A stretch of DNA of 14,385 bases from Comamonas sp. (lineage in GTDB: Bacteria > Pseudomonadota > Gammaproteobacteria > Burkholderiales > Burkholderiaceae_C). Shown here piece by piece: positions 6,531-13,135 of this stretch (its first letter is position 1; each line of letters starts with the position of its first letter). The translations under genes and the position numbers were made by a program. The stretch spans positions 1 to 14,385 of the forward strand of contig JAFAIY010000071.1 in assembly GCA_019236485.1 (NCBI GenBank), read 5' to 3'. The notes below the pieces were generated by a model, which worked only from the letters and a program-made list of their open reading frames with translations, was not told the origin of the DNA and searched no databases.

Positions 6531-7863
6531 TGGCGACCTCCCCGTTGGCGCGCACCGCCCAGGACTGAATGGCATTGTTGTGATAGATGGAGCGCGCGCC
6601 GCGCACCGCGCGCAGCTGCTGGTAACTGGGCTGCACATAGCCGGTCTCGTCCATGGCACGGCTCTGGATGATGCATTCCTCGCCGTTCCAGACCCAGTCG
6701 AGGTTGAAACGCGTGAGGCATTTGCTCATCACCGGGCCTTCGAGCCTGGCCGTGCGCCAGTTGCGGCCGCCGTCCACGCTCACATCCACGCGCTTGACCT
6801 TGCCGCGGCCCGACCAGGCCAGGCCCGTGATGTTGTAGAAGCCCTGGTCGAGCAATATCTGCCCGCCCGAGGGCGTGGTCACCACGCTCTTACATTCCTG
6901 GATGCTGGTGTACTGGCGGTGCTGGCCGTCGGGCATCAGGTCCACATAGTGAATCGCCTCGTCCTTGGCCGCATAGGGCATGTCGCCGACCTCGATGCGG
7001 CGCAGGTACTTGACCCAGCTCACGCCCTGCACGCCGGGCACCACCAGCCGCAGCGGATAGCCCTGCTCGGGCCGCAGCATCTCGCCGTTCTGGCCATAGG
7101 CCACCAGCACCTCGCCCGAGGTGATGAGCTCGACGGGGATGGTGCGCGTCATCGACGAGCCGTCCGCGCCTTCGGCCAGGATGAACTTTCCCTTTTTAAG
7201 GTCGGCACCTGCCATCTCCAGCAAGGTGATCAAAGGCACGCCGGTGAATTCGCTGCAGGACAGCATACCGTGCGTGTACTGCACCGTGGGCACGGCCACA
7301 TTGCCCCATTCCATACCGGTGTTGGCGCCGCATTCGATGAAATGAAAGCGCGAGACCGCGGGCAGGCGCATGATCTCGTCCATGGTGAAGACCTTGGGGT
7401 TCTTCACCAGGCCATTGATCATCAGCCGGTGCTTGGAGGGGTCTATATCCCACCAGCCCTGATGGTGGCGCTCAAAATGCAGGCCGCTGGGCGTGACGAT
7501 GCCGAACAACGACTGCAGCGGCGCAAACGATACCGAAGCCTGCTTGGTCTGGGTCAGACCCGGGCTCTGGCGGCGCTGCACATTGGCTTCGTATTTGGAA
7601 GGCTTGCCATAGCCGTCGGTCACCACCGGCTGGCCCAAGCCCTTGCTGTGGGCGGGCAGTTCCAGAATATTCGGGTCGCCCTCGCCGGCGGCCGCCTGCT
7701 GCGCCTGCGCATTGGCCGCCACCGCCGTCGCCGCGGCCGCAAAAGCGCCGCGGATGAAGTCACGCCGCCCGGCCCTGGCCTCGGCAAACACCGTGCCGGC
7801 CTCGTCGGGGCGCACAAAATTCTCCGGTGCCTTGCGCACCTTGCCCATTAGCTGGCTCCGCAT
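6514..7863 (-). CDS. soxC: SoxC, molybdenum-cofactor subunit of sulfane dehydrogenase SoxCD
   Basis: SoxC is the sulfite-oxidase-family molybdoprotein that, with SoxD, oxidises SoxY-bound sulfane sulfur. Its presence allows full oxidation to sulfate rather than sulfur storage. With the start at 7863 the protein has 449 residues. A twin-arginine signal is at AGRRDFIRGAF (Arg33-Arg34) followed by an alanine-rich region. The molybdenum-binding cysteine is Cys178 in FHFIECGANTGMEWG. The C-terminal dimerisation domain contains KRVDVSVDGGRNW and a final VRANGEVANVQLA. GAGG lies six bases before 7863; an internal ATG at 7848 also has GGAG at good spacing and is a real alternative. The frame is open upstream to 8028, but that stretch is AT-rich promoter-like DNA with no family residues. 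soxD overlaps its 3' end. Confidence 0.95.
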   Translation of the reverse strand: MRSQLMGKVRKAPENFVRPDEAGTVFAEARAGRRDFIRGAFAAAATAVAANAQAQQAAAGEGDPNILELPAHSKGLGQPVVTDGYGKPSKYEANVQRRQSPGLTQTKQASVSFAPLQSLFGIVTPSGLHFERHHQGWWDIDPSKHRLMINGLVKNPKVFTMDEIMRLPAVSRFHFIECGANTGMEWGNVAVPTVQYTHGMLSCSEFTGVPLITLLEMAGADLKKGKFILAEGADGSSMTRTIPVELITSGEVLVAYGQNGEMLRPEQGYPLRLVVPGVQGVSWVKYLRRIEVGDMPYAAKDEAIHYVDLMPDGQHRQYTSIQECKSVVTTPSGGQILLDQGFYNITGLAWSGRGKVKRVDVSVDGGRNWRTARLEGPVMSKCLTRFNLDWVWNGEECIIQSRAMDETGYVQPSYQQLRAVRGARSIYHNNAIQSWAVRANGEVANVQLA

Positions 7864-7970
7864 ATGCTCCCTCTTCAATAGCAAACCACGCACCGCCTGT
7901 AAGCAGCCCCTGCCGGCATCTAGCCTGGCTCCCGGACATGCTGCTCTTCGCTGCTGCGATCTATATCCAT

Positions 7971-8000
7971 ATATAAGCATGTTGTTATTTAAAGTATGAA
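7971..8000 (-). promoter_or_regulatory. Probable soxC promoter region with AT-rich motif
   Basis: The 217-base gap between the thioredoxin-like gene and soxC is mostly ordinary GC-rich DNA, apart from this AT-rich block about 110 bases before the soxC start. It contains ATATAAGCA at 7971-7979 and ATTTAA at 7987-7992, a pair also seen at 9636-9659 in the SoxH/DsrE divergent promoter. A TTCATA-like -35 (7995-8000, read on the minus strand) and a TATATA-like -10 are possible but poor. A second sox promoter here, controlled by the nearby ArsR protein, is an inference. Confidence 0.4.
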
Positions 8001-8080
8001 GCAGGCACCGCAGTTTGAAATCTGGCAATAACCCGCGTTATTCCAATTCAGAACAGCGAGCACAACTCAGCCCGATTGCT

Positions 8081-8560
8081 TCAGCGGCTGCGCAGCGCGG
8101 CCCTGGCCGCAGCCATGCGCTCGTCCAGATAGGCGCCGTAGAAATCGGGAATCGAGCCTCCGACCAGGCGCGCCGCAACTTCCTGCTGCGCGGCACCATA
8201 AAACAGCAGGCTGGGAGCCAGCTCTATCCCCAGCTGCCTGATCACCGCGCCATGGGTGCTCTGCTCGCCCGCCCAGTTCCGCAGCGGATCGCGGGACAGG
8301 AAATGAATCTGGGTGATGCAGGCTCCGCTTTGACTCAGGGGCAGCAGAAAATTCTCGCGCACCAGCTTGCAGTACGGACAGCCGTGCAGGCTTGCCATCA
8401 CCACCAGCGGCTCCTGCCGGGCCAGAGCCGCTTGCAGCTCGCGCCGCAGGTCCTGGCTGCTGGGCAGCAGGCGCTCCGAGGCATCCGGCGCCGCCATCGC
8501 CGGTGCAGCGCCGACCGCCAGGCCCTGTATCCAGAGCCTGCGCGTGTATAGAGAACGCAT
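8081..8560 (-). CDS. Exported thioredoxin-like protein with CPYC site (SoxS/SoxW-like)
   Basis: This is a 159-residue thioredoxin-fold protein. The redox motif is CPYC at Cys61-Cys64 (SLHGCPYCKLVRENF), and the cis-proline of the fold is probably Pro116 in ELAPSLLFYG. An N-terminal TRRLWIQG stretch and a short hydrophobic segment ending AMAAP suggest export; the double arginine makes a Tat signal possible but weak. Sox loci commonly encode a periplasmic thiol oxidoreductase: SoxS keeps the SoxY cysteine reduced and active, and SoxW is a related thioredoxin. Context and architecture fit that role. Its start shares one base with the stop codon of the SoxH-like gene upstream (TGATG), so the two are translationally coupled. 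I cannot decide between SoxS and SoxW from sequence alone, so no symbol is given. Confidence 0.85.
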   Translation of the reverse strand: MRSLYTRRLWIQGLAVGAAPAMAAPDASERLLPSSQDLRRELQAALARQEPLVVMASLHGCPYCKLVRENFLLPLSQSGACITQIHFLSRDPLRNWAGEQSTHGAVIRQLGIELAPSLLFYGAAQQEVAARLVGGSIPDFYGAYLDERMAAARAALRSR

Positions 8561-9552
8561 CAGGGCTTCTCCTGCTCCATCAGCAAGAAGGTGTTGTAGG
8601 CATTCATGCGATTGGCCTCCTTGAAAAGCGGATACCCGGCAAACCTTGACCAGTCGGTGGACCTATAGGCCTCGTCAAAAGGATCAAGATTGGCCGCGGC
8701 CTGGCCCATGGCCGAGCGCAGATACTGCAGATAGTCGCGCGTGAGCTGCATGTCCTGGCCAGGCTTGTCGGAAGCTCCACCATGGCCGGGCACCATGACT
8801 TTCACGGGAAGCTTGAGCAGCTCGTCCAGCGCCGCAATCCAGTGTCGGCTGTCGGCCTGCCCCACATAGGGGATGCGGTTGCGAAACACCACATCCCCTA
8901 TGAACAGCACCCCGCTTTGCGGCAGGAAAATCGCCGTGTCCTCGGGGGTGTGCGCGGGTCCCATATGCTGCAGCAAAAAATCGACGCCGCCTATCGAAAG
9001 CCGTTCGGCATCGCCGGACACCCACTGGTTAGCGGCCACCATGTGCGTGTCTGCGTCGATCCAGGGCGCGAGCTCCTGGCGCGAGGCCTGCAGGCGCAGA
9101 CGCGCGGTTTCCGAGTTGATGTACTCCCGCGCCAGGGCATGGGCCACGATTTTGGCGCCCAGCGCCTCGAACACCTGCAGCCCGTAGATATGGTCGGCGT
9201 GGTAGTGGGTCAGAATCACATGGCTGATGGGCTTGGGGGTGAGGGTTCTGATCTTCTCCACCAACTCCTGTGCCAGCGCGGGCGAGCCCAGGGCATCGAT
9301 CACCACCACGCTGTCGGCGGTGATCACAAAGCCGGCGTTGGAGATGAAGTTCCGGTTGGCGGGACTGCCCAGCGCCGACACGCCCTGCACAAAATAGACA
9401 TTGGCCGCAAGCTGCTGCAGCCGCATGGGCGCTGCCGCGACGGCCTGCGCGGTCGGCGCCGCGGCCTCATGCGCGGATGCAGTCCCTGTGCCCCCTGCAG
9501 CCGCGACGGCCAGCAGCGCAGCCAGGGCCGCAGCCTTCAAATCTATTGTCAT
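8560..9552 (-). CDS. SoxH-like secreted metallo-beta-lactamase-fold hydrolase
   Basis: A periplasmic metallo-beta-lactamase-fold protein related to SoxH and the SoxH-related quinoprotein relay metallohydrolases. The zinc-site set is complete: THYHADH with His116, His118, Asp120 and His121, His201 in MGPAHTPEDT, Asp220 in FIGD, and His257 in VPGHGG. The start at 9552 gives 330 residues with a signal peptide ending TASA near residue 27 and has AAGGAG nine bases upstream. A longer open frame to 9774 would cross the divergent promoter and overlap dsrE, so it is rejected. It is first in the minus-strand run and is coupled by overlap to the thioredoxin-like gene. SoxH was not essential for thiosulfate oxidation in studied organisms as I recall, and its substrate is unknown; hydrolysis of a thioester or sulfur conjugate is a guess. 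Confidence 0.88.
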   Translation of the reverse strand: MTIDLKAAALAALLAVAAAGGTGTASAHEAAAPTAQAVAAAPMRLQQLAANVYFVQGVSALGSPANRNFISNAGFVITADSVVVIDALGSPALAQELVEKIRTLTPKPISHVILTHYHADHIYGLQVFEALGAKIVAHALAREYINSETARLRLQASRQELAPWIDADTHMVAANQWVSGDAERLSIGGVDFLLQHMGPAHTPEDTAIFLPQSGVLFIGDVVFRNRIPYVGQADSRHWIAALDELLKLPVKVMVPGHGGASDKPGQDMQLTRDYLQYLRSAMGQAAANLDPFDEAYRSTDWSRFAGYPLFKEANRMNAYNTFLLMEQEKP

Positions 9553-9554
9553 GT

Positions 9555-9565
9555 CTCTTGTCTCC
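9555..9565 (-). promoter_or_regulatory. SoxH-like gene ribosome binding site, shared leader motif
   Basis: Minus-strand GGAGACAAGAG lies two bases before the ATG at 9552. It is identical to the soxY and dsrE-like leaders, and with soxY the match extends to AAGGAGACAAGAG. It decides the start over upstream in-frame ATGs. Confidence 0.7.
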
Positions 9566-9631
9566 TTGCCTGGGTCATGCCGCCGTGCTCGAGCACTAGC
9601 GCTTGCCCTATTTTTCAAATCTTGCGTGAAG

Positions 9632-9643
9632 GCTAATATAAGC
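9632..9643. promoter_or_regulatory. Candidate ArsR operator in divergent promoter
   Basis: GCTAATATAAGC is a 12-base inverted repeat broken only at positions 4 and 9. It covers the predicted -10 of the SoxH-like operon, a natural position for a repressor. A related palindrome lies before arsR at 10496-10509 and a related half-site lies near 7971. Assignment to the local ArsR protein is inference. Confidence 0.4.
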
Positions 9644-9662
9644 AGATAGCAATATTTAACAA
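9635..9662 (-). promoter_or_regulatory. Predicted sigma70-type promoter for the SoxH-like operon
   Basis: On the minus strand TTGTTA (9657-9662) and TATATT (9635-9640) are separated by 16 bases. This gives a reasonable -35/-10 pair with a transcript start near 9628 and a leader of about 75 bases. The 151-base region between the SoxH-like and DsrE-like starts must also hold the dsrE promoter, which I could not place. Confidence 0.5.
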
Positions 9663-9692
9663 GCAGCATCTTCCCCCAACGACTGCACCAGA

Positions 9693-9703
9693 GGAGACAA
9701 GAG
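9693..9703 (+). promoter_or_regulatory. DsrE-like gene ribosome binding site, shared leader motif
   Basis: GGAGACAAGAG directly precedes the ATG at 9704. With soxY the identity continues through the start codon as GGAGACAAGAGATGAA, 16 bases. Confidence 0.75.
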
Positions 9704-10120
9704 ATGAAGCGCCTACTCATTGCCCTGGGCTTTGCACTGTGCGCGGCCGTCGCCGTGGCCCAGGACAAGATCAAGGTGGTCTACCACGTCAACACCGGCG
9801 TGGAGACCGCCGCCGCCATCCTGAGCAATATCAGCAATGAGCTGAATGCCTCGCCCACGGACAAAATCGTGGTGGTCACGCATGGGCCGGGCATAGACTT
9901 TCTGCTCAACGATGCCAAGGACAGCAAGGGCCGCGAATTCAGCGGCCAGGTCAGTGCCCTGGCCGGGCGCGGCGTGGAGTTCAAGGTCTGCAACAACACG
10001 CTGCAGACACGCCATATCGATGCGGCAAACCTGCTGATGGAAACCCAGATCGTGCCCTCGGGCGTGGCGGAGGTCGCGCGCCTGCAGGCCAGGGAAGGCT
10101 TTGTCTACCTCAAGCCCTGA
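9704..10120 (+). CDS. Secreted DsrE-fold sulfur-relay protein
   Basis: A 138-residue DsrE/TusD-fold protein with an N-terminal signal peptide (MKRLLIALGFALCAAVAVA, cleavage near residue 19 or 20), so it is probably periplasmic. The body shows the family's alternating strand-helix pattern: KIKVVYHVN at the start, KIVVVTHGPGIDFLL in the middle and a final GFVYLKP strand. The single mature cysteine, Cys96 in VEFKVCNNTL, sits where DsrE-like proteins carry a conserved, potentially sulfur-carrying cysteine. It is divergent from the SoxH-like/thioredoxin pair and uses the same leader as soxY, which points to co-regulation with sox. A role in binding or handing over persulfide sulfur outside the cytoplasm is inferred. 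Cytoplasmic DsrE/TusD proteins work as part of multi-subunit complexes; none of the partners is here. Confidence 0.85.
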   Translation: MKRLLIALGFALCAAVAVAQDKIKVVYHVNTGVETAAAILSNISNELNASPTDKIVVVTHGPGIDFLLNDAKDSKGREFSGQVSALAGRGVEFKVCNNTLQTRHIDAANLLMETQIVPSGVAEVARLQAREGFVYLKP

Positions 10121-10136
10121 GCTTTTTCGGCCCATG

Positions 10137-10160
10137 AAAAAAGGCGCCAAAGGCGCCTTT
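10137..10160. terminator. Two-way intrinsic terminator between dsrE-like gene and arsR
   Basis: AAAGGCGCC-aaa-GGCGCCTTT (10140-10160) is a perfect 9 bp stem with a 3-base loop, placed between two convergent stop codons. Read on the minus strand it is followed by a run of six T (the A-run at 10137-10142), so it ends arsR transcription efficiently. On the plus strand the T-run is only three before GGTG, so termination of the dsrE-like transcript may be weaker. Confidence 0.9.
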
Positions 10161-10174
10161 GGTGTTTGGACCGC

Positions 10175-10483
10175 TCAATTTTGCTCTATCGCAATCTGGA
10201 CGCAGATGGTGCGGCACATATGCACCACCTTCTCGTTGGCGATGAAGTAATAAATGCTCACCCCCTCGCGCCTGCGCCCCAGGATGCCGGCCTGGTACAG
10301 AGTGTTCAGGTGCTGGGACATATTGGGCTGGGTGGTGTCGATATCGGCCAGCAGCTCGGAAACATTTTTCTCGCCATTGCAAAGCGCGCTGATGATCTTC
10401 AGGCGCATGGGCGCCGCCATGGCCTTGAACAGTTCGGCTGCGCTCTCAAAGACGCTGTCATCCTCAAGATTCGGCGATTCCAT
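10175..10483 (-). CDS. ArsR-family thiol-type repressor, probable sox regulator
   Basis: A 102-residue ArsR/SmtB winged-helix repressor. The fold is clear: PMRLKIISALCNGEKNVSEL leads into the recognition helix TTQPNMSQHLNTLYQAGI, followed by the wing GRRREGVSIYYFIAN and a last helix. Cysteines occur at 35, 90 and 94. The ELCVCDL metal site of ArsR is absent. Sox regulators such as SoxR and the related SqrR/BigR sense sulfane sulfur through two cysteines; here one cysteine is in the N-terminal helix and two are in the final helix. Cys35 is three residues off the usual SqrR/BigR position in my alignment from memory. AGGAG lies seven bases before the ATG, and a palindrome sits just upstream, suggesting autorepression. 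Location beside the sox run supports control of it by sulfide or polysulfide. Confidence 0.85.
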   Translation of the reverse strand: MESPNLEDDSVFESAAELFKAMAAPMRLKIISALCNGEKNVSELLADIDTTQPNMSQHLNTLYQAGILGRRREGVSIYYFIANEKVVHMCRTICVQIAIEQN

Positions 10484-10495
10484 TTATGAACTCCT

Positions 10496-10509
10496 GAACA
10501 TATATGCTC
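10496..10509. promoter_or_regulatory. Near-perfect palindrome upstream of arsR, candidate auto-operator
   Basis: GAACATATATGCTC is a 14-base inverted repeat with a single mismatched pair, located immediately upstream of the arsR Shine-Dalgarno. ArsR-family proteins bind such dyads over their own promoters. A CCTATAAAC block near 10549-10557 could hold a -10 farther upstream, but no convincing -35 goes with it. The remaining 150-base arsR-Nudix gap also holds a 6 bp hairpin (10512-10526) without a T-run. Confidence 0.5.
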
Positions 10510-10637
10510 CGGCAGCCGCCGGCTGCGGCCCATACAGGCATGCTGCAAGTTTATAGGATGCCCGGCGCAAGCTCCGGACAGAGAGTCTTGACGCAGATCC
10601 AGCCGGGACTAGATTCGGCGCTGCAGCATGGAACGCA

Positions 10638-11219
10638 TCACAGGGCCTGCCAATCGAGCTGCCATGCGCCGCTTTGCACATTCTGCAGCCACAGGCAGCA
10701 GCTCAGCGTCTTGGCATCCGTCACCTGCCCGGCCTGCACGCCCTGGAACAGCTCCGCGGGCGTCATGCTGCAGACATCCAGAGACTCGTCCGCATCCAGA
10801 TGACGCTCGCCGGGCGTCAGGCCGCGCGCAAAAAACACATGGATGACCTCGGTGGAATAGCCTATCGCCAGGTGCATGGGACCTGCATAAGCCCATTCCC
10901 GCGCCGTATAGCCGGTTTCCTCGAGCAGTTCGCGCTGCGCACAGACCAGGGGCTGCTCGCCCGCATCCAGCTTGCCCGCCGGAAACTCCGTCATCACCAG
11001 GCCCACGGGATAGCGGAACTGCCGCTCCAGCAGCACGCGGCCGTCATCAAGCAGGCCTATCACCACCACGGCGCCCGGATGCACCACATATTCGCGCGTC
11101 GCTTCGCCGCCGTGCGGCAACCGCACGGTATCCAGCCTCACCTGCAGAAAACCGCCCTGGTGCACGACCTGGGTCTTGAGCCGGTGTTCCAGCAAATGGG
11201 CTTCCTTGTCGATAGTCAT
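10638..11219 (-). CDS. Nudix hydrolase, ADP-ribose pyrophosphatase type
   Basis: A 193-residue cytoplasmic Nudix hydrolase that probably splits ADP-ribose or similar nucleoside diphosphate sugars. The Nudix box is intact: Gly82, Glu88, then RELLEETGY at 96-104, matching GX5EX7REUXEEXGU. Upstream YVVHPGAVVVIGLLDDG and RQFRYPVG are typical of the ADP-ribose pyrophosphatase branch, as is the PAGKLDAGE lead into the box. The start at 11219 is chosen for its GGAGG eight bases upstream; an in-frame ATG at 11264 would add 15 residues without such a site. It is separated from arsR and lysR by about 150 and 135 bases and appears to be transcribed on its own. No link with sulfur oxidation is evident. 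Confidence 0.9.
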   Translation of the reverse strand: MTIDKEAHLLEHRLKTQVVHQGGFLQVRLDTVRLPHGGEATREYVVHPGAVVVIGLLDDGRVLLERQFRYPVGLVMTEFPAGKLDAGEQPLVCAQRELLEETGYTAREWAYAGPMHLAIGYSTEVIHVFFARGLTPGERHLDADESLDVCSMTPAELFQGVQAGQVTDAKTLSCCLWLQNVQSGAWQLDWQAL

Positions 11220-11355
11220 GGCCTGGTCCCTCCCTGCAATACGCTGCCGTATCAATTCCAGCAATGGTGCATCTCTGTCGCCGGACCAGCCGACTCTTTA
11301 CCTCGGCCGCCCGGCAGCAAGCCTCCATCATATAAAAGCGGACCGGCGCTCTGCA

Positions 11356-12276
11356 CTAGCTCTGCGGCACCAGGGCTGCAGCGAAATGCCGGGCCGGTGC
11401 GGGCAGGTCGGCAAAGCGGGTCGCATACAGATTCAGGCTGCGCTCGGCCCAGGCATCGGTCAGCGCCATGGCGTGCAGATGGCGCGCCTCTCCGAGTCTC
11501 TGGTATGCGCCCTCGGGCATGACGCCCACGCCCAGCCCGCATTCGATCATGCGGCACATGGCGCTCAGGCTGTCGACCTCGATGCGCTGGCGCAGCATGC
11601 GCCTGCCCGCACGGGCTTCCCGGTTCAGCATTTCCTGGACGAGGCTGCTGTCGCGCAACCCGATCTGCGCATAGTCCAGCGCTTCTTCATAGGCCAGCTG
11701 CTGATGGCCGGCCAGGGCATGGTCCCTGGGCATGATCAGCACCATGCGCTCGCGCCGGTAGGGCATGGATTCCAGCCCCTCGACCTCGTCGCTGGGGCTG
11801 CAGACCCCCAGATCGGCAATATGGTCGCGCACCGCGCGCGCCACGGACCGGCTGGTCGCCTGGCGCAGATCGATGCGGATGTCGGGATGATGCCTGACGA
11901 AGACCGCAATATCCTCGGGCAGGAACTGCTCCACGGCCGAGGCATTGGCGCTCAGGCGCACCAGCCCGCGTACGCCGCGCGCATATTCGCCCAGGTCGTC
12001 GCGCAGATGTTCAACGTCCTGGAGAATCGTGCGCGCATGCGCAAGCAACAGCTCCCCGGCCGGGGTGGGACGCACGCCGCGGGCGTGGCGCAGCAGCAGC
12101 GGGGTGCGAGCCAGGGATTCCAGTTCGGCAACACGCTTGCTGACCGCCGAGGCGACCATGCCACCATGTTCGGCCGCGCGCGCAATGCTGCCCTGCTCGC
12201 AGATCAGCACGAACAGGTCCAGGGAGGAAAGGTCGATCTGGCGCAGAAAGCTGCGCGATGAGGTGAAGTCGGACAT
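11356..12276 (-). CDS. LysR-family transcriptional regulator
   Basis: A LysR-type regulator with an N-terminal winged helix (about residues 16-75: LSSLDLFVLICEQGSIARAA, then SKRVAELE and GVRPTPAGELLL) and a periplasmic-binding-protein-like effector domain from about 95 onward. It is divergent from the OPRT-like/amidohydrolase operon with 160 bases between the starts. In this family that arrangement usually means the regulator activates the divergent operon in response to a substrate or intermediate. From 12276 it has 306 residues. A second ATG at 12300 would add eight residues; neither has a clear Shine-Dalgarno, so the start is uncertain. The co-inducer is unknown. Confidence 0.9.
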   Translation of the reverse strand: MSDFTSSRSFLRQIDLSSLDLFVLICEQGSIARAAEHGGMVASAVSKRVAELESLARTPLLLRHARGVRPTPAGELLLAHARTILQDVEHLRDDLGEYARGVRGLVRLSANASAVEQFLPEDIAVFVRHHPDIRIDLRQATSRSVARAVRDHIADLGVCSPSDEVEGLESMPYRRERMVLIMPRDHALAGHQQLAYEEALDYAQIGLRDSSLVQEMLNREARAGRRMLRQRIEVDSLSAMCRMIECGLGVGVMPEGAYQRLGEARHLHAMALTDAWAERSLNLYATRFADLPAPARHFAAALVPQS

Positions 12277-12377
12277 GGGACCAAAGCCGCCGCGGCGCAT
12301 CTGTGCGGCGATGCCGGGCGGGATGCAGCGGATAGAAAATCGGGCATGCGTCTACACGCATTCCGCATGAGCCATCA

Positions 12378-12389
12378 CGTTCTGGAACG
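12378..12389. promoter_or_regulatory. Candidate operator dyad in lysR/OPRT-like divergent region
   Basis: CGTTCTGGAACG is an inverted repeat with 5-base arms and a 2-base centre. It lies inside a wider ATTCC...GGAAT pair, roughly central in the 160-base divergent region. LysR proteins bind dyads in such positions, but the sequence is not a textbook T-N11-A box. No promoter elements stand out in this gap. Confidence 0.3.
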
Positions 12390-12436
12390 GCTCGAGGAAT
12401 TTTAGCCACTTCTGGCCCGAGCCCAAGGTTCTTAAC

Positions 12437-13135
12437 ATGCCCGTTTTGCACACGGACAACTTCATGCTTCTCTCCGACTCCGACGCGCCACGCGTCGCCC
12501 AGGCCCTGGTGGACCTGGGGGCTGTACGCATCGCTTCGCATCAACCGTTTATCTACACCTCGGGCTGGGCCAGCCCGGTCTATGTCGATGCGCAAGTCCT
12601 GATGTCGGATGTCGCTCTGCGCCGCGAAATCATGGACCTTGCGGCCCGCCACGTGGCGCCGCTGCTGGCCGCCCGCGGCATCAATGCCATCGTGGGAACG
12701 GAGAGCTCGGGCATCGCCTTTGCCGCCTGGCTGGCCGAGCGGCTGGAGCTGCCCATGCTGTATCTGCGCAAGCGCCCCGTAGGCTGGGACATCACGGCCC
12801 AGCTCGAAGGCCGTCTGCCGGCCGGCGCGAAAGTGCTGCTGGTCGACGATGTGACCACCGACGGCCGCTCCAAGGCCGGAACCGTGGCCGCCCTGCGCCG
12901 CGCAGGCCCCGTGGTCGAGGACGTGCTGGTGCTGCTCGACTATGCGCTCTATGCACCGCAGGCCGGCACCCTGGCCGACCATGCCCTGTCTCTGCATGCG
13001 CTGGCGACATGGAATCATCTGCACACGGCCCTGCTGGCCAGCGGGCAGCTCAGTGCCGATCAGAAGGCCACGCTCGCGGACTTCTCGGCCTCGCCCGTGG
13101 CCTGGTCCATCCGCCATGGAGGTACCGGAGCATGA
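12437..13135 (+). CDS. Orotate-phosphoribosyltransferase-like protein
   Basis: A 232-residue type I phosphoribosyltransferase of the OPRT group. The PRPP-binding signature VLLVDDVTTDGRSK is at 133-146 with the Asp137-Asp138 pair. The pyrophosphate loop is at GTESSGIAFA (87-96), and an N-terminal TSGWASPVYVDAQ segment resembles the OPRT 'SGxxSPxYxD' region. The usual flexible catalytic loop with K-x-H-G is not seen; RKRPVGWDITAQLEG occupies its place. It may therefore not be the housekeeping PyrE. AAGG lies eight bases before the ATG. Its last bases overlap the next ATG (ATGA), so it is translated together with an M20 hydrolase. The role may be salvage or conversion of a pyrimidine-like base in a catabolic operon; this is inferred. 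Confidence 0.82.
   Translation: MPVLHTDNFMLLSDSDAPRVAQALVDLGAVRIASHQPFIYTSGWASPVYVDAQVLMSDVALRREIMDLAARHVAPLLAARGINAIVGTESSGIAFAAWLAERLELPMLYLRKRPVGWDITAQLEGRLPAGAKVLLVDDVTTDGRSKAGTVAALRRAGPVVEDVLVLLDYALYAPQAGTLADHALSLHALATWNHLHTALLASGQLSADQKATLADFSASPVAWSIRHGGTGA

Noticed and set aside
5373..7851. Plus-strand open frames of about 306 and 516 codons opposite soxD and soxC
   Set aside because: Antisense shadows of well-supported genes, with no recognisable motif.
9553..9774. Extended N-terminus for the SoxH-like protein from an ATG at 9774
   Set aside because: It would bury the signal peptide, cross the divergent promoter and overlap the dsrE-like gene; the ATG at 9552 has a strong ribosome site.
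10512..10526. GCAGCC-gcc-GGCTGC hairpin as a terminator of the Nudix gene
   Set aside because: The stem is only 6 bp and no T-run follows on the minus strand; it may be chance in GC-rich DNA.
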